Shown piece after piece: positions 16,715 through 25,891 of a stretch of DNA of 64,000 nt. The DNA is from GCA-002733465 sp039969155 (GTDB lineage: Bacteria > Pseudomonadota > Gammaproteobacteria > Enterobacterales > Kangiellaceae). Position 1 is the stretch's first letter; each line of letters opens with the position of its first letter. Both the position numbers and the translations under genes were made by a program. The stretch is from NCBI GenBank assembly GCA_039969155.1, contig JBDVOJ010000095.1, positions 124,001-188,000 of the forward strand, in the 5' to 3' direction. The notes under the pieces are model-generated. The model saw only the letters and a list, made by a program, of their open reading frames with translations. It had not been told where the DNA came from and did no database searches.

Positions 16715-19186
16715 GTGAGCGCAATCGAAATACCAGGTTATAAAATCATAAAAACCCTCGGCGTAGGCGGCCAGGCCACGGTATATTTGGCTATCCAGCA
16801 AGGGTTTGACCGAGAAGTTGCTCTTAAGATAATGTCCCCAGCACTTGCTGCAGATCCTACCTTTGGCGAACGATTTATACGTGAGGCAAAAATCGTTGCA
16901 ACGCTTTCGCATTCAAGAATCGTTACGGTTTATGACGTTGGTGAAAGCGGCAGTTTTTATTACCTCGCTATGGAATATATGCGTGGGCAAGAGTTAAAAG
17001 CTCGAATTGCTAATGGAATGAAGACCAAAGATGCATTGGTCATTATTGCCAAGCTAGCTCAAGCGCTGCATTTTGCTCATGGCAAGGGGTATATTCATAG
17101 AGATGTAAAATCTGAAAATATCCTGTTTGATGAAGATAACCAACCTGTTTTAACTGATTTCGGTATCGCAAAGGCTTCCAATTCTTCAACTCAAATGACA
17201 CAAACCGGTAAACTCATCGGTACACCTGAATACATGAGCCCCGAACAATGTCGTGGTAAGCAATTAGATGGACGATCTGATTTATATAGCCTTGGCATCA
17301 TTTTATATGAGATGTTGACGAGAAAAGTGCCGTTTACCGGAGAAGACTCGGTTTCAGTTTGCATCCAACATGTAACTAAGCCTGTGCCAAAGCTTCCAGC
17401 AAGACTGAATCACTTGCAATGGATTATAGATTCCTTGTTAGCTAAAGATCCTGCCAACCGATTTCAAACTGGTAAAGAATTGGCTGAAGCAATTCAATCT
17501 TATATTTCAGGGGCGGCTGCACCAAAGCCAAAAAGAACCACTGGTCAATCTCGTACGGTTATTTCGGAAGTCATCGATCAGCAACAAGACACCGATCACT
17601 TTCAAGAGCAAGACTTCGAGCTAAATGATAATTTTGATGTTGAGCAGCGAATAACTGTTTCTCCGGAAAAAAAGAGTCCCGTTGTTTTTATTAGTATTAC
17701 GATGATCCTAATAATTTCTACCGCAGCCGGATTCGTTATGAAAGAAAAATGGTTGCCTGCTGCACAGCAAGCTCTAGGGGTTAGTTGGTTCCCTGATTAT
17801 TTACCAGAAGATGCACAACCCAAAGCGAGTGGAAATCAACAGCAACCTTTAGCTAGTAACGATAAATCGACAAGCCATCAACCGGAAGAGAGCAAAACAA
17901 GGACCCAACAATCTGAGCAGACTGTAGACCAAAGAGTACAACAGCTTATCCAGCAGGCTCAAACTTTGGCTCAGTATTCTCCTCATGAATTAACGGATAT
18001 TCAACAAGCGATGGACTTATTGATTACAGCTAAGTCGCTTGCGCCCGCTAACTCAGAAATTACTAAAATAAGAGATAGTGTCGTAACAATCGCATTAGAC
18101 GAAGCAGTGCAAGCAGCAAATAAGAACCAATTTGATAGTGCTGAACAGTGGGTAAAATTAGTCGAGTTTGCCGATAAAGATAATCCAAATTTAGATACCA
18201 CCAAACAATTAGTGGGTAGTGTAAAATTTGCTTATGAACAACAAGCGAGCGAAGAAATAGAGCAAATAAAGAAGTTATCGGAATATATATCCAATGCGGA
18301 CAAATCGATTTCCGATGGTCGACTTGGTTCGCCGGCGAACGACAATGCGATTCACTATTTAAAGCTTGCTGAAGAAATCTCGGCAGACGACCCTAGAATA
18401 GGACAATACTATAGTCGGGTCGAAGCGCGATATGTTCAGCTGATTGACAAAATGATCGATAAACGAGACTTTAATAAAGCGACGCAGCATCTTGCAAAAG
18501 TAAAGTCCCTAGGCAGTAACAAAGTGGACGTAGCTTTGGTTGAAAAAAAGATCAATTCAGCTAAATCTCGACATGATGCGTACCGAAAAGAGCAAGCTAA
18601 GAAGGCTGAAATTGCAAAGCAAAAAAAGTTGGCTGAAGAACAGCGACTGGCTAAGCTAGCTGATCCGCTTGTGCAAATGCGACTTCAAAGTAGTTTGCAG
18701 TCAGCCAATGATTTGGTTGCGTCTAACAACTTAGTGGAGCCGATTGGCAATAACGCTTTAGAAAAATACCGTTCAGTTCTTGAAATTGATTCCAGTAACG
18801 TAGAAGCGAATGCCGGTATCAAGAAAATTGAAGCTACCATCATAACTAACTTAGAAGTAGCACTAGCTAATCAAGTTTTAGGTGCGGCGAGTAATTGGTT
18901 AGACAAATTAAGAAAGTACGACCCTGAAGATGCAAGAATTTCAGAATTTCAATTGCAGCTTGATGAGTTAGAGGTTAACAATCAAATCTCGCAACCGGTA
19001 CCGGAAAGTTTACAACAGTCGACAGAGGAGCAATCTGAGTCGACTGTCATAGAATCAAATTCTGATGAAACAACACAGCAACCAGAACTGGTTGAGGATG
19101 ATTTGGATGAGCTGATAGTTGAAGAGTCGCAATCAGATCAAGGCACTGAACAAGAGCAAGAAAAAGATCCGGATCCCAAGTTTTAA
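16715..19186 (+). CDS. Membrane-anchored Ser/Thr protein kinase (Hanks type)
   Basis: An 823-residue protein. The kinase domain (about 8-260) shows the glycine loop GVGGQATVY, VALK38, HRDVKSEN (Asp130), DFG (Asp148) and GTPEYMSPEQ, all the residues needed for activity. An unstructured linker leads to one membrane helix (about 322-342). The outer part is Gln-rich, then a long helical/coiled-coil segment and an acidic tail (EQEKDPDP), probably in the periplasm. GTG start. A large lipoprotein gene follows 65 bp downstream and probably forms a signalling pair with it. No PASTA repeats, so peptidoglycan sensing of that kind is not suggested. No PP2C phosphatase is nearby. Confidence 0.93.
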   Translation: MSAIEIPGYKIIKTLGVGGQATVYLAIQQGFDREVALKIMSPALAADPTFGERFIREAKIVATLSHSRIVTVYDVGESGSFYYLAMEYMRGQELKARIANGMKTKDALVIIAKLAQALHFAHGKGYIHRDVKSENILFDEDNQPVLTDFGIAKASNSSTQMTQTGKLIGTPEYMSPEQCRGKQLDGRSDLYSLGIILYEMLTRKVPFTGEDSVSVCIQHVTKPVPKLPARLNHLQWIIDSLLAKDPANRFQTGKELAEAIQSYISGAAAPKPKRTTGQSRTVISEVIDQQQDTDHFQEQDFELNDNFDVEQRITVSPEKKSPVVFISITMILIISTAAGFVMKEKWLPAAQQALGVSWFPDYLPEDAQPKASGNQQQPLASNDKSTSHQPEESKTRTQQSEQTVDQRVQQLIQQAQTLAQYSPHELTDIQQAMDLLITAKSLAPANSEITKIRDSVVTIALDEAVQAANKNQFDSAEQWVKLVEFADKDNPNLDTTKQLVGSVKFAYEQQASEEIEQIKKLSEYISNADKSISDGRLGSPANDNAIHYLKLAEEISADDPRIGQYYSRVEARYVQLIDKMIDKRDFNKATQHLAKVKSLGSNKVDVALVEKKINSAKSRHDAYRKEQAKKAEIAKQKKLAEEQRLAKLADPLVQMRLQSSLQSANDLVASNNLVEPIGNNALEKYRSVLEIDSSNVEANAGIKKIEATIITNLEVALANQVLGAASNWLDKLRKYDPEDARISEFQLQLDELEVNNQISQPVPESLQQSTEEQSESTVIESNSDETTQQPELVEDDLDELIVEESQSDQGTEQEQEKDPDPKF

Positions 19187-19251
19187 TTAGAAATTATTAA
19201 ACCAGTCCTAAAACGAATTTAATCGCTTAGATTTTGTAAATGAGAAGCACA

Positions 19252-21162
19252 ATGAAAATTAGTCTAAATCAAATATTACTCGCCGCTTTTATAACCACAC
19301 TTATCGCTTGTGGAGGAACTAAAACGGCATTGATCAACCAGTCAGATATTAATCAAGCCTCTGAGTCCGGTCAGTTAGCGGCATTGTATGACAAAGTCGA
19401 TAAAATGATTATAGAGGCTCGAGGCTCTGACAAAGAACAGCTCATATCAACCAGAAATGACATTGCTAAACGATTGGTCGATCAGCAAGAGCAACAGATA
19501 GCTACCGTTTTAAATGAGCAAAAAACGGAATTTGGAATGGTCGATCGTCAATCGTTGCAAAAACTCTTGCAGCAAGCTGAGAATGTTAAGAAGTGGGATG
19601 TATCAAGATACAGCTCTATTGTACCAGCTTTAAAAGCTCAGCTAGATAGAACTGAACATGCGATTACTGAAGCGACCAATAAATCCGACCGGACAGCCAA
19701 AGATGTCGTGGTGCAAATGGGATGGTTAAAACAAGCTGCGGTATTAGCGGGTGCTGGTAGTAATGAAGAGCAGCTTTATCAAAACCGATTATCTAAAAAT
19801 ATCGAAATGTTGAATGCTCAAGGAGTGGAGGCGTTTAATAAAAGAATGTTTAACATGTCCTTGTCGGCGGCAGAGAAAGGCTTAGCAATCGATCCTGGGA
19901 ATCTACAATTCGAATCAATGCAGTCTCAAAGTGAGGCGGCATTGTTTGAACAGAATTTCAGGGGAGCGTTAGAGAGCGGCAAGCCCGAGTCTGCTTATCA
20001 GGCGTTGCAGGAAATTGCAGATAAGCCTTTAATGCAACAAGTTAAAAAGAAAATGGAAAAGCCAATTCTGTTACTGGCCAATTATTTCGCAAACAATGCG
20101 CAAGTTGCTTATCGTAAAAAGGATCTTGCTTTGGCATACACAGAGTTTCAACGCGGTAGGGATATTCAACGAAAACTTGAGAGAACCAATTTAGGCTTTA
20201 TTCAAGAGAAAGAGTATCTTGATCTGCTAATGGCTAAGGCTAACGCAATGCAAAATGCGCCCGGAGCCGTGTACGCTTTGTTAACCATTATAAAAGAATT
20301 TGATCCAGCCTATCCAACCTTGGAAAAAGAGTTAACCAGCTATTCTCAGAAGCTGCAAAATAGAGCAACCATCAAACTTTCCGTGTCTGAATTTAAGGAA
20401 GTTCTATCGTCCAACTCTGTTGTTGCTTCGGTTGGAAGGCGAGTGGGCAGCAAGCTTGAAAAAGCATTATTTGATGGCTTAGGAAATCAGTTACAAATTG
20501 TTGCCGACCTTTCTGTACTGCCGGCTCCAACCGCGTATTCTGGAGATTATTTATCCGTTGAAGGCGAAGTACTTCAAGCTGCTATTGAAACTAATACCAA
20601 CAAAGGCCAGAGAAGCATGAATGTGCTCACGGCCATTAACAAAACTGAAACCGAGGAATATGCTGACTGGAAACGAAGAAAACGAGGTGAGCCTCCGGTG
20701 CAATTCAATGAAGAAAAAGTGATGGAAGATGTCATCATTCAAGTAGAAAGAATTAAGAAGCTTGCTGTTGCAGAAGTCGCTTATAGAATAATTGAGCCAG
20801 CCACACAGAAGGTATTAGTGACCGACAACGTTGTTAAAGAAGGTAAGTATTCAGGTGATTCAGTCAACGAGTTTCAAAAAGGGCTTTTCCACCAAAAGTA
20901 TGTTTCTGCCGATTTACCCTCCGATATAAAGATAATGGATAACTTAGCTACAGAGCTATCAGATGCAGTAGGCAAAGCATTGATTACTTATTTAGCTAAA
21001 CCAGAGCAGAAATACTTTGAGCGTTTTCAGCAAGCAAATAGTCGCGGCGAAAATATCAATGCGGTCGAACTGCTAGCTAATGCGGTTGTTATATCCTTTG
21101 AAGACAACGCAACGAAGCAAGATTGGGCTGCTCAATTAAAACAGTTAGTGCTTTCTCTTTAG
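19252..21162 (+). CDS. Large lipoprotein paired with the Ser/Thr kinase
   Basis: About 636 residues. The ATG at 19252 has GAGAAG just upstream; the frame also allows 19240. Signal peptide and lipobox: LLAAFITTLIAC-GG. The mature part is helical, with short TPR-like pieces (NMSLSAAEKGLAIDPGN, then ALAYTEFQRGRDIQRKL), and a C-terminal mixed alpha/beta region (FKEVLSSNSVVASVGRRVGS onward). No family recognised. It is co-directional with the kinase gene and ends at a strong terminator, so the two form an operon. It may be the periplasmic partner of the kinase's outer domain, which is inference from context. Confidence 0.82.
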   Translation: MKISLNQILLAAFITTLIACGGTKTALINQSDINQASESGQLAALYDKVDKMIIEARGSDKEQLISTRNDIAKRLVDQQEQQIATVLNEQKTEFGMVDRQSLQKLLQQAENVKKWDVSRYSSIVPALKAQLDRTEHAITEATNKSDRTAKDVVVQMGWLKQAAVLAGAGSNEEQLYQNRLSKNIEMLNAQGVEAFNKRMFNMSLSAAEKGLAIDPGNLQFESMQSQSEAALFEQNFRGALESGKPESAYQALQEIADKPLMQQVKKKMEKPILLLANYFANNAQVAYRKKDLALAYTEFQRGRDIQRKLERTNLGFIQEKEYLDLLMAKANAMQNAPGAVYALLTIIKEFDPAYPTLEKELTSYSQKLQNRATIKLSVSEFKEVLSSNSVVASVGRRVGSKLEKALFDGLGNQLQIVADLSVLPAPTAYSGDYLSVEGEVLQAAIETNTNKGQRSMNVLTAINKTETEEYADWKRRKRGEPPVQFNEEKVMEDVIIQVERIKKLAVAEVAYRIIEPATQKVLVTDNVVKEGKYSGDSVNEFQKGLFHQKYVSADLPSDIKIMDNLATELSDAVGKALITYLAKPEQKYFERFQQANSRGENINAVELLANAVVISFEDNATKQDWAAQLKQLVLSL

Positions 21163-21186
21163 AAAAAATAACTTGCTAAGCACTAT

Positions 21187-21217
21187 AAAAAAAGCGGTCA
21201 AATGACCGCTTTTTTTT
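21187..21217 (+). terminator. Bidirectional terminator between lipoprotein gene and queG
   Basis: AGCGGTCA and TGACCGCT form a perfect 8-bp stem with a 2-base loop, with A7 before and T8 after. It ends both the rightward kinase-lipoprotein operon and the leftward queG. Confidence 0.9.
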
Positions 21218-21232
21218 GAACAACTTATTATC

Positions 21233-22366
21233 CTAGGCATCTCGTGGAAGCATTTTTTCAATGGTTCTAATTAGCCTGGTATTTTTTTTGAAGGCTTCAG
21301 AACGTTGAGACTGATTATCTTGAGTTAGCTGTTGGTTAATTGCCCAATCGATATGCTCAGCGACAAGTTCTGAGCAATCAGATTTCTTGTTTCGCAATGC
21401 TTCAATGGTTTGTGATGAACTTTTTGAGTTTCCAAGCGCTATAGCAATATTTCTTAGCCAGCTTTGGTAACCAATTCGCCGTATTGGATTACCTTCTAAT
21501 CGTTTATTAAACTGTTGCTCGTTCCAGTCAAAAAGATTGAGAAGTGTTTCTTTGTCTAAGTTGTGTTTCGCCGAAAAGCCTTTCTCTTGACTAATATTGG
21601 CGTAGCGATTCCAGGGGCAGGCCAGCTGACAATCATCACACCCATAGATTCGATTGCCCATAGCCGATCTCAGTTCTTCGGGTATAGGTCCACTGTTTTC
21701 AATGGTCAAATACGAAATGCATTTTCTAGCGTCAACTTTGTAGGGGGCGACAATTGCTCCGGTTGGACAAAGGTTAATGCACGCAGTACATTGTCCGCAT
21801 TTGTTCTCAACAGGCTTATCCACCTCCAACGGAAGGTTGATAAAGATTTCTCCAAGAAAAAACCAAGATCCCGCACTCTCGTTAATGGTCAAGGTATGCT
21901 TACCTTTCCAGCCCAACCCTGATTTTTCTGCAAAACTGGTTTCAAGTACCGGAGCACTGTCGACAAACACTCTATAACTAAACTCCTGAGTTTGTTGACA
22001 AAGGTCTTTGGCTAATCGTTGTAATCGCTTACGTATTAACTTGTGATAGTCACGGCCTAGGGCATAACGAGAAATATTAGCCTTATTCGAATCTTTTAAT
22101 ACTTGGGTAAACCCGGCGCCTTCTGGTAAGTAGTCAAAACGTAGCGAGACTACTCGACACGTCTCTGGATGAAGCTTATCTGGAAACTGTCGCAGATCTT
22201 GATTTCGTTCAAGATACGACATACAGCCGTGATTTCCCTCAGAAACCCATTGCTTGAACTCTTCAAAATAACGGCCGGTTTCAACGTCACTAACGCGTGC
22301 ATCTTGAAATCCATAGTGATGGGCCAGCTCAGTTAACTTGGCTTTTATTTGAGGTAATGACGACAA
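21233..22366 (-). CDS. queG: Epoxyqueuosine reductase QueG
   Basis: A 377-residue cobalamin- and [4Fe-4S]-dependent enzyme that carries out the last step of queuosine synthesis (epoxyqueuosine to queuosine in tRNA). Two ferredoxin-like clusters are visible: CGQCTACINLCPTGA and CDDCQLACPWN (about residues 190-260). The preceding VDSAPVLETSFAEKSGLGW contains the catalytic Asp region. The C-terminal HEAT-like part is present. It is transcribed leftward, divergent from the tRNA-Arg gene. Length and motifs are standard. Confidence 0.95.
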   Translation of the reverse strand: MSSLPQIKAKLTELAHHYGFQDARVSDVETGRYFEEFKQWVSEGNHGCMSYLERNQDLRQFPDKLHPETCRVVSLRFDYLPEGAGFTQVLKDSNKANISRYALGRDYHKLIRKRLQRLAKDLCQQTQEFSYRVFVDSAPVLETSFAEKSGLGWKGKHTLTINESAGSWFFLGEIFINLPLEVDKPVENKCGQCTACINLCPTGAIVAPYKVDARKCISYLTIENSGPIPEELRSAMGNRIYGCDDCQLACPWNRYANISQEKGFSAKHNLDKETLLNLFDWNEQQFNKRLEGNPIRRIGYQSWLRNIAIALGNSKSSSQTIEALRNKKSDCSELVAEHIDWAINQQLTQDNQSQRSEAFKKNTRLIRTIEKMLPRDA

Positions 22367-22456
22367 TAGAAACAGCCGATTAAAAGTAATGGATGAATTA
22401 TAACCATAAGAAAATTCTATTTCAGATCATTTTAAGCATATTTTTCTAAAAACAGC

Positions 22457-22485
22457 TTGAGTCATTCGTCTCATTCAGTTAGATT
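22457..22485 (+). promoter_or_regulatory. Promoter of the tRNA-Arg gene
   Basis: TTGAGT (22457-22462) and TAGATT (22480-22485), 17 bp apart, resemble a sigma-70 promoter about 60 bp upstream of the tRNA. Expected transcription start is near 22492, giving a 5' leader of about 54 bases. Confidence 0.55.
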
Positions 22486-22545
22486 AGCGGCTGTTCGATT
22501 TTTGCTGAACGAAGATTAATTTATTTTCGTTAAGCAACACAAATT

Positions 22546-22622
22546 GCGCCCGTAGCTCAGCTGGATAGAGTAGTTGGCTTCGAACCAATTGGTCGGGAGT
22601 TCGAATCTCTCCGGGCGCGCCA
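22546..22622 (+). tRNA. tRNA-Arg (anticodon UCG)
   Basis: All arms fold: acceptor GCGCCCG with CGGGCGC, D-arm GCTC...GAGT, anticodon stem GTTGG/CCAAT around loop CTTCGAA (anticodon TCG, reading CGA), T-arm GGGAG TTCGAAT CTCTC, discriminator G and encoded CCA. Its 3' 28 bases are repeated at 34432-34459, where an island ends, so the island restored a full tRNA on integration. The original downstream terminator now lies beyond the island. Confidence 0.97.
22595..22622 (+). repeat. attL: 28-bp direct repeat in tRNA-Arg 3' end
   Basis: From the T-arm to the CCA end of the tRNA, identical to 34432-34459. Identity stops at once on both sides (C versus A before; T versus A after), so the core is exactly 28 bp. 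Confidence 0.95.
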
Positions 22623-22701
22623 TCTTCCTTTTACAAGATTACTCTCTAAGTCCTTGTATCCCTTTATTTTTCTATGTTTTAAGATATACTCCTCTCCGGT
22701 A

Positions 22702-22733
22702 AGGTCTAGTTTAAGGTCTAGAAATAGGTCTAG
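22702..22733 (+). repeat. Three 12-bp-phased AGGTCTAG repeats, left end of island
   Basis: AGGTCTAG starts at 22702, 22714 and 22726, exactly 12 bp apart, between attL and the integrase gene. The same triplet is present near attR. Likely arm-type binding sites of the integrase (or its excisionase); they also overlap the probable integrase promoter region, so autoregulation is possible. Confidence 0.75.
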
Positions 22734-22745
22734 AAAGGCTAGTTT

Positions 22746-24110
22746 TTGAAGTACCTACATAGGAAAATAACTATCTTGGCTGACACTAAATACTTAAAAA
22801 AGCAGAAGACTGCTGGTGGGACTTTCCTATTCCAAATGTATGTTCCTGAAAAATGGAGGCATCTAAATGGCGGTAAGTCAGTGCTTAGCGTTTCTACGGG
22901 GACAAATGATTTACGAAAGGCTCAATTTGAACGTAACCGACTTCTTAAACAATGGCATGATCGAATCGAAGAGAAAACTAAACCAGATGTTGCAAAGTTG
23001 CGCAAAAGGACAAAGGAGCTTGAAGATTCATTAAAAGAAATACTAACAGAAGAAGATTTTAGTGATTGGCATTTACGGCACAATGTCGAAGACGCAATTG
23101 ATGATAACAATCTGTTGGAAGCGGATGCAATAGTAGGAGCCCTCGGAGGTACTGAAAGAGTTTCTGGACTCGACCCCGAGTGGACATTACAGGAAATTGC
23201 CGAAAAGTTTAGAGCTCACAGAGAAAAGCATGTTTCTGACAGTTATGTGGCTAAAATAACTAGGGCAACTAGAAGGTGGTGTGAGTTTATTGAAAAAGAT
23301 GGGAATCTCAACTCCTTAAGACGGGTTAAAGTGGTTGAATTTATAGATCACTTACAAAGTCAATTGAAGCCAAAAACTGTAAAGGATACTGTTTCGTTGC
23401 TGAATAAAATTTGGGCTTTCGGCTACGACAGAGAATACGTTCAGACTATTTCTCCTTTTGACCGGCATACATACGCTAAACAAGAAACAGAACACTATAA
23501 AGCTCTCACCAAAAAAGAGTGGAAAGACACTGTCCATATTTGGAAAGAAACATGTATTCGAAAAGGAAAGAGTCGTGGTGCAGAGCTGTTCCCGTTTTTA
23601 GTTCTTTCATCAGGCATGAGAATCGAAGAGATGGCTGGACTTAGAAAAAAAGATATTGTTAGTTCCAGCGATATTCTCTGTTACAACTTACATAATGAAG
23701 ATCGAACCTTGAAGAACAAAGCCTCGGTGCGACTTGTGCCAGTAGCTAGCCGCTATCTTTCCGAGGTTAAGAAGTTAGCCACTGGAGATCCAGCACACTT
23801 CCTATTTGAAGAAGCTGAGAATAATGCGACTAGATCTGAGTGGTTGAGTCGAACCTTTTCAGAATCAAAGAATAAACTGGGGATCTATGACAGAACAAAA
23901 TCTATGCACAGTCTCCGCAAGATGTTTGCAACTGCCGGAGAAAATGCTGGTGTTGAAGAAGTTTACGTTTCTAGTTTGTTAGGACACACCAATTCAACTA
24001 CTACAAGCTTCAGAATATACTCCGATGGATATCATATCTCAAAACTAAAGCCACACTTCGATTTGATAGAGCAAGAGTTAATTAGTTTTTTGGAGTCTGA
24101 TGGTCTTTAG
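22746..24110 (+). CDS. Site-specific tyrosine integrase
   Basis: A 454-residue phage-type recombinase. A TTG start is used here; a second TTG at 22776 with AGGAAA upstream is equally good. The catalytic domain shows SGMRIEEMAGL (Arg), HSLRKMFATAG (His-x-x-Arg), LLGHTNSTTT (His), and the nucleophile Tyr in FRIYSDGYH near residue 430. The N-terminal part has an arm/core-binding domain with a beta-strand FLFQMYVPEKW. It lies 124 bp from attL in tRNA-Arg and should catalyse insertion and excision of the island using the 28-bp core. Confidence 0.93.
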   Translation: MKYLHRKITILADTKYLKKQKTAGGTFLFQMYVPEKWRHLNGGKSVLSVSTGTNDLRKAQFERNRLLKQWHDRIEEKTKPDVAKLRKRTKELEDSLKEILTEEDFSDWHLRHNVEDAIDDNNLLEADAIVGALGGTERVSGLDPEWTLQEIAEKFRAHREKHVSDSYVAKITRATRRWCEFIEKDGNLNSLRRVKVVEFIDHLQSQLKPKTVKDTVSLLNKIWAFGYDREYVQTISPFDRHTYAKQETEHYKALTKKEWKDTVHIWKETCIRKGKSRGAELFPFLVLSSGMRIEEMAGLRKKDIVSSSDILCYNLHNEDRTLKNKASVRLVPVASRYLSEVKKLATGDPAHFLFEEAENNATRSEWLSRTFSESKNKLGIYDRTKSMHSLRKMFATAGENAGVEEVYVSSLLGHTNSTTTSFRIYSDGYHISKLKPHFDLIEQELISFLESDGL

Positions 24111-24159
24111 TTATGCGTAGGGAAATTGCAAGAGTCCTGAAATATCCTTTAGAAATCAT

Positions 24160-24930
24160 AAAAAGACAGATTGAGCTTTGACTTGTTATTTTGACCGCTA
24201 CTCTAAGCCCATTAGATTCTTAGTATCCTAAGGATCATTTAAAGCAACGTCATTGATCCTAGCGCAGAAAAAGACAGATGAACCACCCCCAGTTAAGAAG
24301 GGGATGGAGATGCCTTGCGTATATCCTCTTGAACCTTACCTAACGCAATCATTGCGGCCATGTTCGACTCACATTCTATTAGTCTGCTTACCTCTAGAAT
24401 CGGAAAGTTTAGGTACAATTGTCTAAAACAGTTTCGCATTTGATCAACTTCGTCTACCAGAGATCTGGTTTGGTTATCTAGTGGTAAGTTAAGTTGCTGG
24501 TGGCGGTCGCTGTTATTGTCCATAGGGACTCCTTATTGGTTATTTCAAGCTGACTAATACAAATACCCTCAGGCCTACCTTAGGTTCACTGTAGGTCGAT
24601 CTGTAGGTGTTACAGAGGGTATTCAATTAGCGGGGGGCTTTGTGTGTTAGGGGGTCTAAAGGTGAACTTTAGGTTCGTGGTTATTTATTTACTTAGGTGC
24701 GGGGTATTAGATTCTTACTGTGGAAATGAGAGGAACTTAGTGTTGAACTTTAGGTTACCTAAGGTCAGTTGTGTCAGAACCATTTGGGTTTACTAAAACA
24801 GATGGTGGCAAGAAGAAATAGCTGACTAGAGCGATAACTTACTCTAATAACGTTCTCCTACGTGAATACTTGTGACCTAGGGTCAACCTAACGTAAAACT
24901 ATTCGACCTACGACGTGCAAAAAGACAGAT
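24160..24930 (+). repeat. Three dispersed copies of AAAAAGACAGAT
   Basis: The 12-mer occurs exactly at 24160-24171, 24268-24279 and 24919-24930, all in the same orientation, in and around the non-coding part behind the integrase. Spacing is irregular (108 and 651 bp). Could be a protein-binding site or chance in AT-rich DNA. Confidence 0.55.
24293..24523 (-). CDS. Small island protein, unknown
   Basis: A 76-residue protein with an ATG preceded by AAGGAG at good distance on the minus strand. Mostly helical and acidic in the middle (LVDEVDQMRNCFRQLYLNF), with no membrane segment. No family is recognised. It lies downstream of the integrase, opposite strand, at the edge of the repeat-rich non-coding block. 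A small regulator or excisionase-type accessory protein is conceivable but not supported by a visible HTH. Confidence 0.55.
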   Translation of the reverse strand: MDNNSDRHQQLNLPLDNQTRSLVDEVDQMRNCFRQLYLNFPILEVSRLIECESNMAAMIALGKVQEDIRKASPSPS

Positions 24931-25183
24931 AGAGGTTGCTTTTGGCTAATGACAGCTATGAGCTTAGGTTTCAATTATTCTGAAGAGTGAATCTAACAGT
25001 AGTGATTTGCACTCAACCCCCTTAGGGTTTACTTATGGTCTGACTCACTAGATTGTTTTAGGTTAGGTAATAGTAATTACTTCTCTTTAGGTTTACTTAG
25101 GGGTTAACTCTAGGTTGTACTTTAGGTTCTACTTATTAGTCTTACTTGCTTTTTCTACTTTTAGAAAAACAATACTTAAAGTT

Positions 25184-25273
25184 TGACTTTAGGTTACTTA
25201 AGGTAGTACCTAAGGTAATACTTATAGTTAACTTTATCCTTATACTAAGGGGCGGGGTAATGGAATAGGTACT
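25184..25273 (+). repeat. 90-bp repeat, copy 1
   Basis: Begins TGACTTTAGGTTACTTAAGG and ends in GGGGCGGGGTAATGGAATA plus a short tail. Aligns along its length, with few gaps, to 25349-25438 (offset 165 bp). It contains TATACT (25241-25246) just before AAGGGGCGGGG, and TTGACT at its start, so a promoter-like arrangement is part of the repeat. Confidence 0.75.
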
Positions 25274-25348
25274 GGGAATAGCTAGTACTTTATGAACTAC
25301 TGTAAGTTGTACTTAATTTATCACTGTCAGGAATACATTACTTAGGGT

Positions 25349-25438
25349 TGACCTAAGGTTACTTAAAGTATACTTAAGGTAATACTTAACTATAACTTTC
25401 CCCCTGTTATACTAAGGTGCGGGGAATTAGAATACACT
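25349..25438 (+). repeat. 90-bp repeat, copy 2
   Basis: Begins TGACCTAAGGTTACTTAAAG and contains TTATACTAAGGTGCGGGG then AATTAGAATACACT. Differences from copy 1 are scattered, so the duplication is not very recent. The TATACT (25408-25413) and the GC-rich AAGGTGCGGGG are kept in both, suggesting they matter. Confidence 0.75.
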
Positions 25439-25891
25439 TGTATATAAGCTTTAAACGAATGTTCCTTTAGTGTTTACTTTGGTAGCTGCGTCTTTTTGTC
25501 ACGGGTTTCGAGTTGAACGGAAGGGCTCTAAATGATCCTCTAAGAGGTGTTTGGCTAAAGGTATACGAATGGGTTGCCTAACGAGAAAAAGATCACCAAG
25601 GAGCTCACAGGATCTCTCTAGACATGTTTGAGGTTAAACTTCAGGAGAACTTAAATTGTTTAACTAAAGATATTGTAATGTACCCTCAACTCAAAACTAG
25701 AGCGGTTACGTATACTCATTGTTTAAACTTATACTAAACAAAAACTGAGAGAGGTAAGTTAATATCTGCAATGAGTAAGTACTTCCGATCAAAATCAAGT
25801 AAGTCAAAACTAGAAGCGCCACTAAGCCGCTTAGTAATATTGGTATGCGCTAACCTCGCCCCCCTAATTTGATGGTTTCTTGGTAGTGCAT

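Larger units (their letters stand above)
24524..25891. other. 1.37 kb non-coding block rich in TTAGG/CCTAA motifs
   Basis: No convincing coding frame was found. Motifs such as ACTTTAGGTT, CTTAGG and CCTAAGGT recur about twenty times, often next to each other or as inverted pairs. A 90-bp unit is repeated (25184 and 25349), and a shorter relative, TTTACTTAGGTGCGGGGTATTAGA, occurs near 24684-24710. Possible meanings: iteron-like origin, transcribed RNA units, or a decayed region. The block contains the upstream region of the small leftward gene and the 3' side of the ATPase gene. Confidence 0.7.

Noticed and set aside
24524..25891. CRISPR array in the repeat-rich block
   Set aside because: The repeats are short, irregularly spaced and occur in both orientations; the 90-bp near-repeat has only two full copies, and no cas gene is present.
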